Source of the DNA: Taklimakanibacter albus | GTDB lineage: Bacteria > Pseudomonadota > Alphaproteobacteria > Rhizobiales > Aestuariivirgaceae | NCBI RefSeq assembly: GCF_016595235.1 | Contig: NZ_JAENHL010000007.1 | Span: forward strand, 896,291-960,290 | Reading direction: 5' to 3' | DNA length: 64,000 bases | Shown here: one piece after another, positions 51,237 through 59,209 of the stretch | How positions within the stretch are numbered: the stretch's first letter is position 1 | Layout: the number at the start of each line of letters is the position of its first letter | Notes under the pieces: model-generated | The model's database searches: none | Told to the model about the DNA's origin: nothing | What the model saw: only the letters and a program-made list of their open reading frames with translations | Position numbers and translations under genes: made by a program

Positions 51237-51464
51237 GTCACGGCAGGTCTCCTGGCTCGCGGGTCTAAACCTCGATCCCCCTTCCCGGCGCAAGGCCAGT
51301 GGATTCCGGATCGGGCTCGCCGCTTACAGTTGCGGGGGCAGCCGCGGCTTTGATCCCATCTTGGGCGTCTCCTTATCGCCAAAGTCGAACAACTTTGGCG
51401 GGAAGCGCCCTGGATCGCACCGCATTCCCTTTTTCGCCTCAGGCAAAAATCTGAGGACCGTGAC
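51237..51464 (-). ncRNA. Cobalamin riboswitch of metE, with inserted palindrome
   Basis: P1 arms GTCACGG (51464-51458) and CCGTGAC (51243-51237) pair perfectly. In order on the minus strand: hairpin CCTCAG/CTGAGG, GGGAA, hairpin arm GCGG (51423-51420), a 72-nt loop, arm CCGC (51347-51344), CTGCCCCCGCAACTGTAA, CCACTGG, GGGAAGG and GCCAGGAGACCTGCC. The other three riboswitches here have 7 nt in that loop; here it holds the 48-bp repeat A. The aptamer is otherwise complete. Confidence 0.88.
51363..51410. repeat. Palindromic repeat A, copy 2, inside the metE riboswitch
   Basis: GGGCG...CGCCC outer arms, CGCCAAAGT/ACTTTGGCG inner arms; 42 of 48 positions equal the copy at 8201-8248. It sits within the loop between the GCGG and CCGC arms of the metE aptamer. 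Confidence 0.8.
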
Positions 51465-51470
51465 AAGACG

Positions 51471-51499
51471 ATCATCTCTCAGCCCGTCTCTCATGTCAA
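51471..51499 (-). promoter_or_regulatory. Sigma-70-type promoter for metE
   Basis: TTGACA (51499-51494), 17 bases, GATGAT (51476-51471), reading leftwards. The start of transcription would fall at about 51464, the first base of the riboswitch P1 stem. Confidence 0.55.
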
Positions 51500-51556
51500 T
51501 AACATATAAAGATATTCTTATGTCTACATATGCCAGAGAAACCTTGCGACAATATG

Positions 51557-51586
51557 TTGACGAGATGGGGCCACACACCACAATAT
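51557..51586 (+). promoter_or_regulatory. Sigma-70-type promoter for nrdAB
   Basis: TTGACG (51557-51562), 18 bases, CAATAT (51581-51586). Transcription would start near 51593, at the P1 stem of the nrd riboswitch. Confidence 0.5.
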
Positions 51587-51591
51587 GCAGC

Positions 51592-51767
51592 CATCACTGG
51601 TCTCCAGGAGTGATTCTGGAGCTAAGAGGGAACCCGGTGCGAATCCGGGACTGCCCCCGCAACTGTTAGCGGCGAGTTGTTTGCGTTGTCGGTCACTGAT
51701 GCGAGTTGCGCATTGGGAAGGCCAGCAAACGACGTCGACCCGCGAGTCAGGAGACCTGCCCGTGATG
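51592..51767 (+). ncRNA. Cobalamin riboswitch (nrdAB)
   Basis: P1 arms CATCAC (51592-51597) and GTGATG (51762-51767). Hairpin CTCCAG/CTGGAG, GGGAA, CCCGG-tgcgaat-CCGGG, CTGCCCCCGCAACTGTTA, CACTGATG as B12 box, GGGAAGG, and GTCAGGAGACCTGCC. It lies 119 bp before nrdA. Near the start codon CCCC (about 51863-51867) can pair with AGGGG of the ribosome site, suggesting translational control. Confidence 0.92.
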
Positions 51768-51886
51768 TCTTGATCGTCCTCGGGCGGGGTGCTCCGAAGG
51801 TTCGCTTGCGCCCCGGTCGTTCCACGTGCCGGATTCCTGCGTCTGCGCTCCCTTGGCCCTGGCCCCCAACTTCTAGGGGTTAGCCA

Positions 51887-54745
51887 ATGTCTCTCATTCA
51901 AATCACCGATCGCCCGGAAGGCCGCGTCCTGCCTTTACCGTCGCGCTCCCAGGAAGCCGCCGGCATGCCGGCCTTCCGCATCATCCGCCGCAACGCGTCG
52001 ATCTCGACTTTCGATCCGGCCAAGATCGCCATCGCGATGACCAAGGCCTTTCTCGCCGTCGAAGGTTCGAGCGCCGCCGCCTCGCGCCGCGTTCATGAGA
52101 TCGTCCGTGAGCTGACCGATCAGGTGACGGCGGCCCTGACGCGCCGCAGCGATTCCGAGCGCGCCATGCCGATCGAGGAGATCCAGGACCAGGTCGAGCT
52201 CGCTTTGATGCGCGGCGGCCACCACAAGGTCGCCCGCGCCTATGTGCTCTATCGCGAGGAACGGGCGCGGCTGCGCGCGGCGGAAAAGCCGGCAAACCCC
52301 ACTGCCCCCGCGCTGCGGATCAAGTCGCCATCAGGCCTCGACCGCGCGCTGGACGAAAACTGGCTTGCGGAGCTGATCGCCAGCTCTTGCGCCGGGCTGG
52401 CCGGTGTCGAAGCCTTAGCCATTCTCGCCGAGACGAAGCGCAACCTCTATGACGGGATGAGCGAGGACGAATTGGCGCTTGCCCAGATCATGGCGGCGCG
52501 CACCTTGATCGAGACCGAGCCCAATTACGCCTATGCCAGCGCCCGCCTGCTGCTCGATAAATTGCGCGCCGAGGCTTTGAGCTTCCTGTGCGGCCATCCC
52601 GATAGTGCGGATCAGGCCCAGATGGCCGAGCGTTATCCCGATTATTTCGCCGACTATATCGACCGCGGCATCGCGGCCGGCCTTCTCGATCCCGAGCTCA
52701 AACGTTTCGATCTCGACCGGCTCGGCCGGGCGCTCAGGCCCGAGGCCGATTTCAATTTCCAATATCTCGGCCTGCAGACGCTTTATGACCGCTATTTCCT
52801 GCACGAGGGCGGCGTGCGCTTCGAGCTGCCGCAAGCCTTCTTCATGCGCGTCGCCATGGGCGTGGCGCTGCGCGAGGTCGACCGCGAGGCGCGCGCCATC
52901 GAATTCTACGAGGTGCTGTCCGCCTTCGACGTCATGTGCTCGACGCCGACCTTGTTCAATGCCGGCACCTTGCGGCCGCAGCTTTCCTCCTGCTTCCTCA
53001 CCACAGTGCCTGACGATCTCGACGGTATCTTCAAGTCGGTGAAGGACAATGCGCTGCTCGCCAAATATTCGGGCGGCCTCGGCAATGACTGGACCCGCGT
53101 GCGTGGCCTCGGCGCCCATATCAAGGGCACCAACGGCAAGTCGCAGGGCGTCGTGCCGTTCCTGAAAGTCGCCAATGACACGGCCATCGCCGTCAACCAG
53201 GGCGGCAAGCGCAAGGGCGCCGTCTGCGCCTATCTCGAGACCTGGCATATCGACATCGAGGAATTCCTCGATCTGCGCAAGAATACCGGCGACGACCGCC
53301 GCCGCACCCATGACATGAACACCGCCAACTGGGTGCCGGACCTGTTCATGCAGCGCGTCGAGGCCGACGGCACCTGGACGCTGTTCTCGCCCGACGAGGT
53401 GCCGGATCTTCACGACCTGACGGGCGCTGCCTTCGCCGCTGCCTATGAGGCCTATGAGGCCCAAGCCGCGGCAGGACGCGTCAAGGTCTTCAAGCAGATG
53501 CGCGCCATCGATCTGTGGCGGCGCATGCTGACCATGCTGTTCGAGACCGGCCATCCCTGGATCACCTTCAAGGACCCGTGCAACCTGCGCTCACCGCAGC
53601 AGCATGCGGGCGTCATCCACTCGTCCAATCTGTGCACCGAGATCACCCTCAACACTTCCGACAAGGAGGTCGCGGTCTGCAATCTCGCCTCGATCAATCT
53701 CGCCAATCACGTGACCGCCGAGGGCATCGATCACGAGCACCTGACTCGCAGCGTCACCGTGGCGCTGCGCATGCTCGACAATGTAATCGACGTGAACTTC
53801 TACACCATCCCTGAGGCGCGGTTCTCCAATCTGCGCCATCGCCCCGTCGGGCTTGGTCTCATGGGCTTCCAGGACGCGCTTTATCGCCAGCGTATTCCTT
53901 ACGCCTCCGAGGCGGCCATCCGCTTCGCCGATGAAAGCATGGAGGCGATCTCCCATGCCGCCATCGGGGCCTCGAGCGATCTCGCTTCCGAGCGCGGCCG
54001 CTATCCGAGCTATGACGGCTCGTTGTGGAGCCAGGGCATTCTGCCGCTCGATTCGATCGAGATCCTGAGCCGTTCACGCGGCAAGCTCGATCTCGACCGC
54101 TCCTCGCGCCTCGACTGGGCGTCCTTGCGCGAGCGGGTGCTCCAGCAGGGCATGCGCAATTCCAATGTCATGGCCATCGCCCCCACCGCCACCATCTCCA
54201 ATATTTGCGGCGTCAGCCAGTCGATCGAGCCCGCCTATCAGAATCTCTACGTCAAATCGAACATGTCGGGCGACTTCACCATCGCCAATGCCGATCTGGT
54301 GCACGATCTGAAAGCCCGGGGCCTCTGGGACGAGGTGATGATCAGCGACCTCAAATATTTCGACGGCAGCCTCGGCGGCATCGACCGGGTGCCGGACGAT
54401 CTCAAGGCGCTCTACGCCACCGCTTTCGAGATCGATACGAGCTTCCTGATCGAGGCGGCGGCACGCCGGCAGAAATGGATCGACCAGGCGCAGTCGCTCA
54501 ATCTCTATATCGCCAATCCCTCCGGCAAGAAGCTCGATGCGCTCTACAGGCTCGCCTGGAATCGGGGGCTCAAGACCACCTATTACCTGCGCTCGCTGAG
54601 CGCCACCCATGTCGAGAAGTCGACGCTGAAAGGAACCGACGGGAAGCTCAATGCTGTTTCCGTCGGCGCCGCCGCCGAACCGATCGAGCTCGCCGTGCCG
54701 CTCCTCTGTCCGATCGACGATCCCACTTGCGAAGCCTGCCAATAA
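51887..54745 (+). CDS. nrdA: Ribonucleotide reductase class I, alpha subunit
   Basis: 952 residues, large like the Pseudomonas NrdA group. It reduces ribonucleoside diphosphates to deoxy forms with NrdB. An ATP-cone regulatory domain at about 27-120 ([20 protein letters not shown] ...). The catalytic barrel has '[19 protein letters not shown]' (about 360-378, active-site Cys in SSC), 'NLCTEI' (about 582-587, N-x-C-x-E with radical Cys and Glu), and 'IAPTATIS' (about 764-771). C-terminal redox Cys pair in '[12 protein letters not shown]'. AGGGG lies before the ATG. Preceded by a cobalamin riboswitch; nrdB follows after 17 bp. Confidence 0.95.
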   Translation: MSLIQITDRPEGRVLPLPSRSQEAAGMPAFRIIRRNASISTFDPAKIAIAMTKAFLAVEGSSAAASRRVHEIVRELTDQVTAALTRRSDSERAMPIEEIQDQVELALMRGGHHKVARAYVLYREERARLRAAEKPANPTAPALRIKSPSGLDRALDENWLAELIASSCAGLAGVEALAILAETKRNLYDGMSEDELALAQIMAARTLIETEPNYAYASARLLLDKLRAEALSFLCGHPDSADQAQMAERYPDYFADYIDRGIAAGLLDPELKRFDLDRLGRALRPEADFNFQYLGLQTLYDRYFLHEGGVRFELPQAFFMRVAMGVALREVDREARAIEFYEVLSAFDVMCSTPTLFNAGTLRPQLSSCFLTTVPDDLDGIFKSVKDNALLAKYSGGLGNDWTRVRGLGAHIKGTNGKSQGVVPFLKVANDTAIAVNQGGKRKGAVCAYLETWHIDIEEFLDLRKNTGDDRRRTHDMNTANWVPDLFMQRVEADGTWTLFSPDEVPDLHDLTGAAFAAAYEAYEAQAAAGRVKVFKQMRAIDLWRRMLTMLFETGHPWITFKDPCNLRSPQQHAGVIHSSNLCTEITLNTSDKEVAVCNLASINLANHVTAEGIDHEHLTRSVTVALRMLDNVIDVNFYTIPEARFSNLRHRPVGLGLMGFQDALYRQRIPYASEAAIRFADESMEAISHAAIGASSDLASERGRYPSYDGSLWSQGILPLDSIEILSRSRGKLDLDRSSRLDWASLRERVLQQGMRNSNVMAIAPTATISNICGVSQSIEPAYQNLYVKSNMSGDFTIANADLVHDLKARGLWDEVMISDLKYFDGSLGGIDRVPDDLKALYATAFEIDTSFLIEAAARRQKWIDQAQSLNLYIANPSGKKLDALYRLAWNRGLKTTYYLRSLSATHVEKSTLKGTDGKLNAVSVGAAAEPIELAVPLLCPIDDPTCEACQ

Positions 54746-54762
54746 ACCTGGAGTACAAGAAC

Positions 54763-55908
54763 ATGAACACGCTCGACTGGTCGGAACCGACCGCCGCCGA
54801 TGTCAGCCGCCGTCTGCATCCCGCTTTCGACAAGACGCCCAAGTCCGCGATCGCTGACGCGACCGGGCTCGGCACCATCAACCGCTCAGGCGGACGGGTA
54901 CGCGTCGACGACAAGGCGATGATCAACTGCCGCGCCGACGTCAACCAGCTGCTGCCGCTCAAATACCGTTGGGCCTGGGAGAAATATCTCTCGGGCTGCA
55001 ACAATCACTGGATGCCGACCGAAGTGTCGATGCAGGCCGATATCGCGCTGTGGAAGTCGAAGGATGGTCTGACCGATGATGAGCGGCGCGCGGTGAAGCG
55101 CAATCTCGGCTTCTTCGCCGCATCCGAGTCGCTGGTGGCGAACAATATCGTGCTCGCCATCTACCGCCATCTCACCAATCCCGAATGCCGGCAATATCTC
55201 CTGCGCCAGGCCTTCGAGGAGGCGGTGCACACCCATACGTTCCAGTATATCGTCGAAAGCCTGGGTCTCGACGAGGGCGAGCTCTTCAACATGTATCGCG
55301 AAGTGCCCTCGATCACCGACAAGGCGGCCTGGGCCTTGAAGCACACGCAGAATCTCGACGATCCGGGCTTCTCCACCGGAACGCCGGACAAGGACCGCGC
55401 CTTCCTGCGCGATCTCGTCGCCTTCTATGTCGTCTTCGAGGGCATGTGGTTCTATACCGGTTTCGCCCAGATCCTGTCGCTCGGGCGGCGCAACAAGATG
55501 GTCGGCATCGCCGAGCAGTATCAGTACATCCTGCGCGACGAATCCATCCATCTGAATTTCGGCATCGACGTCATCAACCAGATCCGCGTCGAGAATCCGC
55601 ATCTGTGGAGTGCCGCTTTCCAGGACGAAATCCGCCAGATGCTGCGCGAGGCGGCCGAGCTCGAAAGCGCCTATGCCAAAGATACGATGCCGCGCGGCTT
55701 CCTCGGGCTCAATGCCGGCCTGTGCGAGACATACATGCATTTCATCGCCAACCGCCGCTGCGCCCAATTGGGCCTGGCGCCGGTCTTCGCCGAGACGGAG
55801 AACCCCTTCCCCTGGATGTCGGAAGCCATGGATCTCAAGAAGGAGAAGAACTTCTTCGAAACCCGGGTGATCGAATACCAGAATGGCGGTGCGCTCGCCT
55901 GGGATTGA
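54763..55908 (+). CDS. nrdB: Ribonucleotide reductase class I, beta subunit
   Basis: 381 residues, the diiron-tyrosyl radical subunit. Iron ligands in order: Glu in 'WMPTEVSM', Glu and His in 'FEEAVHTH', Glu in 'FEGMWFY', and Glu and His in 'ILRDESIH'. The candidate radical Tyr lies in the helix between. Residues 1-50 are an extension ([20 protein letters not shown]) before the ferritin-like fold. GGAG precedes ATG 54763. The class I enzyme needs oxygen but not B12, which explains the riboswitch before nrdA if the genome also has a B12-dependent class II enzyme. Confidence 0.95.
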   Translation: MNTLDWSEPTAADVSRRLHPAFDKTPKSAIADATGLGTINRSGGRVRVDDKAMINCRADVNQLLPLKYRWAWEKYLSGCNNHWMPTEVSMQADIALWKSKDGLTDDERRAVKRNLGFFAASESLVANNIVLAIYRHLTNPECRQYLLRQAFEEAVHTHTFQYIVESLGLDEGELFNMYREVPSITDKAAWALKHTQNLDDPGFSTGTPDKDRAFLRDLVAFYVVFEGMWFYTGFAQILSLGRRNKMVGIAEQYQYILRDESIHLNFGIDVINQIRVENPHLWSAAFQDEIRQMLREAAELESAYAKDTMPRGFLGLNAGLCETYMHFIANRRCAQLGLAPVFAETENPFPWMSEAMDLKKEKNFFETRVIEYQNGGALAWD

Positions 55909-55984
55909 GGGCCCGTGTCTCAGGCCCGCGGCGGAATGTCGGTTTTGAGACCGCCCCGCCGCCGCCTCTATGCTTGAATGTCCT

Positions 55985-56166
55985 TGTTCAAGGTGCCGGC
56001 CCGAGCGATCGGGCTGGATAATTGGGAAGCCGGTGTGAAACCGGCACTGCCCCCGCAACGGTAAGGCAGCGCAACCCGCGGCAAAAGCCACTGGATGATC
56101 CATCCGGGAAGGCGCCGCGGCGATCCGCAAGGATCCGCTGCCAAGTCCGGAAACCAGCCAGGAACA
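55985..56166 (+). ncRNA. Cobalamin riboswitch (Rieske oxygenase 2)
   Basis: P1 arms TGTTC (55985-55989) and GAACA (56162-56166). GGGAA, hairpin GCCGG-tgtgaaa-CCGGC, CTGCCCCCGCAACGGTAA, B12 box GCCACTGG, GGGAAGG, CCGGAAACCAGCC. It lies about 90 bp before the gbcA-like gene. Confidence 0.93.
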
Positions 56167-56253
56167 TAAGTCCGATGGGCTGCGGTGGGCGGTCGGGCGG
56201 CGAATGTCGCTTCTGCGGCCGCCGACTTTCCTCCATCACATTTTCATCGGTCG

Positions 56254-57525
56254 ATGCAACTCAAGCAGCGGGTCGATGCGATGAAGAATATGCGAATGGA
56301 TATGCTGTCGCGGCTCGAAGGCCGGCAGCCCGAGATGAGCCTCCCCAGGGAATTCTATGTCGATCCGGATTATTTCCAGATCGACCTCGACGAGATCTGG
56401 TACCGCGAATGGCTGTTCGCCGGCCATGAATGCGAGGTGGCGAAGCACGGCAGCTATTTCACCCTCGACGTCGGCGCCTATTCGGTCATCGTGACCAGAG
56501 CGCGTGACGGCCGGATCCGCGCCCTGCACAACAGCTGCCGCCATCGCGGCTCGCGCGTCTGCACCGCCGCCAAGGGCACCGCCGCCCGTCTCGTCTGCCC
56601 CTATCATCAATGGACCTACGAGCTCGATGGCCGCCTGATGTTCGCGCGCGACATGGGCCCTGGCTTCAAGACCGAGCAATACGGGCTGAAGCCTGTCCAT
56701 TGCGAGACGGTCGGTGGTTATGTCTTCATCTGCCTTGCCGACGAGGCGCCCGATTTCGAGACCTTCCGCGCCGCCGCTTTGCCCTATATGGCGCCGCATC
56801 ATCTGGGCCGCACCAAGGTCGCCTGCGAGACGACCATCATCGAGAAGGGCAATTGGAAGCTCGTCTGGGAAAACAATCGTGAATGTTATCACTGCTCCGC
56901 CAATCATCCCGAGCTCTGCCGCACCTTCCCCGAGCGCCCGACGCTGACCGGCATCGACGGCGCCGACAGCGATCCTGAGATCCAGGCGCATTGGCAGCGC
57001 TGCGAGGCAGCTGGTCTCCCCAGCCGCTTTGAGATCAGCGGCGATGGCCAGTACCGCACCATGCGGGTGCCGTTGTTGCGCGACACGACGAGCTTCACCC
57101 TGACCGGCAAGCCCGCGGTCAGGCGCCCGCTCGGCGGTATCGCCACGGAGCGCATCGGCTCGATGCTGCTCTATCATTATCCGACGACCTGGAACCATCT
57201 GCTCGGCGACCATGCGACGACCTTCCGGGTGCTGCCGCTCGGACCGAAGGAGACGCAGGTCACCACCAAATGGCTGGTGCATGAGGAGGCCGTCGAAGGC
57301 GGCGATTATGACGTCACCGAGCTGACCCATGTCTGGAACCAGACCAACGACCAGGACCGTCGCATCGTCGAGGAGAACCAGCGCGGCATCAATTCGCCGG
57401 CCTATGAGCCGGGACCTTATGCGCCCGACCATGAAAGCGGGGTCGTCCAGTTCGTCGACTGGTATTGCAATGCCCTGGCGCCACGGCTGAAAGGCAGCGG
57501 CGTCAGGCTCAGCTGTGTCGCGTGA
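56254..57525 (+). CDS. gbcA: Rieske oxygenase, glycine betaine monooxygenase-like (GbcA)
   Basis: 423 residues. Rieske ligands Cys95, His97, Cys115, His118 (CRHRGSRVC ... CPYHQWTYELDG); iron ligands His213 and His218 in 'WENNRECYHCSANHPE'. The whole chain matches GbcA as I remember it from Pseudomonas: 'SLPREFYVD', 'VCPYHQWTYELDGRLMFA', 'NQTNDQDRRIVEENQRGINS' and 'YEPGPY'. GbcA with GbcB oxidatively removes one methyl from glycine betaine. A near relative could demethylate a similar quaternary amine. The start is uncertain (no clear ribosome site; ATG 56281 also possible). Under a cobalamin riboswitch; the reductase gene follows after 7 bp. Confidence 0.85.
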   Translation: MQLKQRVDAMKNMRMDMLSRLEGRQPEMSLPREFYVDPDYFQIDLDEIWYREWLFAGHECEVAKHGSYFTLDVGAYSVIVTRARDGRIRALHNSCRHRGSRVCTAAKGTAARLVCPYHQWTYELDGRLMFARDMGPGFKTEQYGLKPVHCETVGGYVFICLADEAPDFETFRAAALPYMAPHHLGRTKVACETTIIEKGNWKLVWENNRECYHCSANHPELCRTFPERPTLTGIDGADSDPEIQAHWQRCEAAGLPSRFEISGDGQYRTMRVPLLRDTTSFTLTGKPAVRRPLGGIATERIGSMLLYHYPTTWNHLLGDHATTFRVLPLGPKETQVTTKWLVHEEAVEGGDYDVTELTHVWNQTNDQDRRIVEENQRGINSPAYEPGPYAPDHESGVVQFVDWYCNALAPRLKGSGVRLSCVA

Positions 57526-57532
57526 GGTGGCG

Positions 57533-58564
57533 ATGGACATGTCGCCGAGAAACGACCGCACGCAGCTCCTGATCTGCCTGTCGGCCATCACGGAAGCGCC
57601 GGGGGTGAAGACATTCACCTTCGAGACTGCGGAACAGAGCTGGTTTCGCTACGCGCCGGGCCAGTTCATGACCTTCGAACTGCCCGAAGCCGGGCCGGAT
57701 GTGCTGCGCAGCTACACGCTCTCCTCCGCACCATCGCGACCCTTCACCGTGTCGGTGACCGTGAAGGCGCAAGCCGAGAGCATCGGCAGCCGCTGGATGC
57801 TCGACCACCTGAAACCCGGTATGCGACTCAAGGCTCATGGACCATCGGGAGTCTTCACGCTCCAGCATCATCCAGCCGAGAAATATCTGTTCATTTCCGC
57901 GGGCTCCGGCATCACGCCGATGATGTCGATGACGCGCTGGCTCTATGATCAGGGCCGCGCCGCCGATGTCGCCTTCATCCACGCAGCACGCTCTCCAGCC
58001 GACATCATCTTCCGGGACGAGGTCGAATGGATGGCCGGCCGCATGCAGCCTTTTCGTTTGGCCTGGGTCGTCGAGGATCCGTCCTCGCGCTTCTGGCCGG
58101 GATTTCGTGGACGGATTTCAACCAGCCTCCTGCCGGAAATGGCGCCCGATTTCCGCAATCGCGAGATCTTCTGCTGCGGCCCCGAGCCTTTCATGGCCGG
58201 GATCCGCGCCATTCTCACACATGCAGGCTTCGACATGCGGGATTATCACGAGGAGAGCTTTCACCCAGCGGCTTTGGAAGTCCCGATAAGTTCCTCGGTC
58301 GAGACGTCGCGGTTGATCTTCGCGCAATCCGGCGTCGAACATGACTGCCGACCCGGCGAGACGGTGCTGATGGCGGCGAAAGGCATCGGAATCAACATAC
58401 CAAGCGCCTGCCAGTCCGGCCTGTGCGGCACCTGCCGGCTGCGCTGCCTCGAAGGCCAAGTGGACATGCAGCATAATGGCGGCATTCTCGATGAAGAGAT
58501 CGCCGAGGGTTATATCCTGGCCTGCTGCTCGACACCCAGGGGCCGGGTCGTCATTGAGGGGTGA
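57533..58564 (+). CDS. gbcB: Ferredoxin-NAD(P)H reductase of the Rieske oxygenase (GbcB-like)
   Basis: 343 residues. An FAD-binding domain with 'LRSYTLSSAP' (about 59-68), an NAD domain with 'LFISAGSGITPMMSM' (about 118-132) and 'EIFCCGPEPFM' (about 208-218), and a C-terminal [2Fe-2S] ferredoxin 'CQSGLCGTC' (about 288-296) with a late Cys in 'ILACCS'. GAGGTG precedes ATG 57533. It supplies electrons to the upstream GbcA-like oxygenase and perhaps to the oxygenase at 47226. Co-transcribed with gbcA under the riboswitch. Confidence 0.92.
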   Translation: MDMSPRNDRTQLLICLSAITEAPGVKTFTFETAEQSWFRYAPGQFMTFELPEAGPDVLRSYTLSSAPSRPFTVSVTVKAQAESIGSRWMLDHLKPGMRLKAHGPSGVFTLQHHPAEKYLFISAGSGITPMMSMTRWLYDQGRAADVAFIHAARSPADIIFRDEVEWMAGRMQPFRLAWVVEDPSSRFWPGFRGRISTSLLPEMAPDFRNREIFCCGPEPFMAGIRAILTHAGFDMRDYHEESFHPAALEVPISSSVETSRLIFAQSGVEHDCRPGETVLMAAKGIGINIPSACQSGLCGTCRLRCLEGQVDMQHNGGILDEEIAEGYILACCSTPRGRVVIEG

Positions 58565-58684
58565 TCCGGCTCGCACGCCGGCATTTGCTGCAACGAGGAA
58601 CAGCCAGGCCTGACTAAAGCTGAGGTTGCGCAGGCAATACCGGCCTCCACCTTACGGCGCAGAAAACAATATTCCTCACGCATC

Positions 58685-58709
58685 GGAACTTTCCCTGAAC
58701 GTCGACGTT
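58685..58709 (+). promoter_or_regulatory. EcfG-type general-stress promoter
   Basis: GGAAC (58685-58689), 16 bases, CGTT (58706-58709): a full match to the consensus, about 88 bp before the response regulator start. Confidence 0.65.
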
Positions 58710-58797
58710 GGGGTTCGCGGCGAAGCAGAGTCCATAGCTTTGCGTTGAACTGCGTGACCGGCATAAAACTCAAATAAGTGTCGTACGGGAGAACACG

Positions 58798-59163
58798 ATG
58801 GGGTTGGAAGGGATGCGCGTCCTTATCGTCGAGGACGAAGTTCTTGTTGCCATGTCAGTGGAAGACATGCTCGCAGACCTGGGCTGTGCGGCGGCTGTGA
58901 GCGCCAGCAGCCTGACCGAGGCGCTGGAAAAGGTAAAAATAGGTGGTTTTGACCTTGCACTTCTAGATGTCAATTTGCGCGGCGAGAAGGTCTTTCCAGT
59001 CGCCGATGCCTTGTCCGACCAAGGCATCCCTTTTGCCTTTGCAAGTGGCTATGGAGCAGCAGACGTGCCAGAGCCATTCCGCACCAGGCCTGTCGTCTCT
59101 AAGCCCTTTCTCGTGGAGGAGCTTTCAGCCGCCCTTTCGTCGGCGCTCGCCCGGCCGGCATAG
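58798..59163 (+). CDS. Single-domain response regulator
   Basis: 121 residues, a stand-alone receiver with acidic pocket Glu12-Asp13-Glu14 (IVEDEVLV), phospho-acceptor Asp57 (LALLDVNLRGE), switch residue in 'FAFASGYGAAD' and Lys in 'VVSKPFLVEEL'. The 'DVNLRGE' and 'ASGYG' forms are common in small receivers linked to HWE/HisKA-type kinases in the general stress response. No output domain. GGGAGA precedes the ATG. The hybrid kinase gene starts 46 bp later, so it is the likely partner. Confidence 0.9.
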   Translation: MGLEGMRVLIVEDEVLVAMSVEDMLADLGCAAAVSASSLTEALEKVKIGGFDLALLDVNLRGEKVFPVADALSDQGIPFAFASGYGAADVPEPFRTRPVVSKPFLVEELSAALSSALARPA

Positions 59164-59209
59164 AGGAACATTCAGGAACTCCCCCCAGCACAGGCCACGT
59201 CAAACGATC

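Noticed and set aside
54025..54762. An N-terminal extension of nrdB
   Set aside because: The extra 246 codons overlap nrdA in another frame and are Arg/His-rich; ATG 54763 with GGAG upstream gives a normal NrdB.
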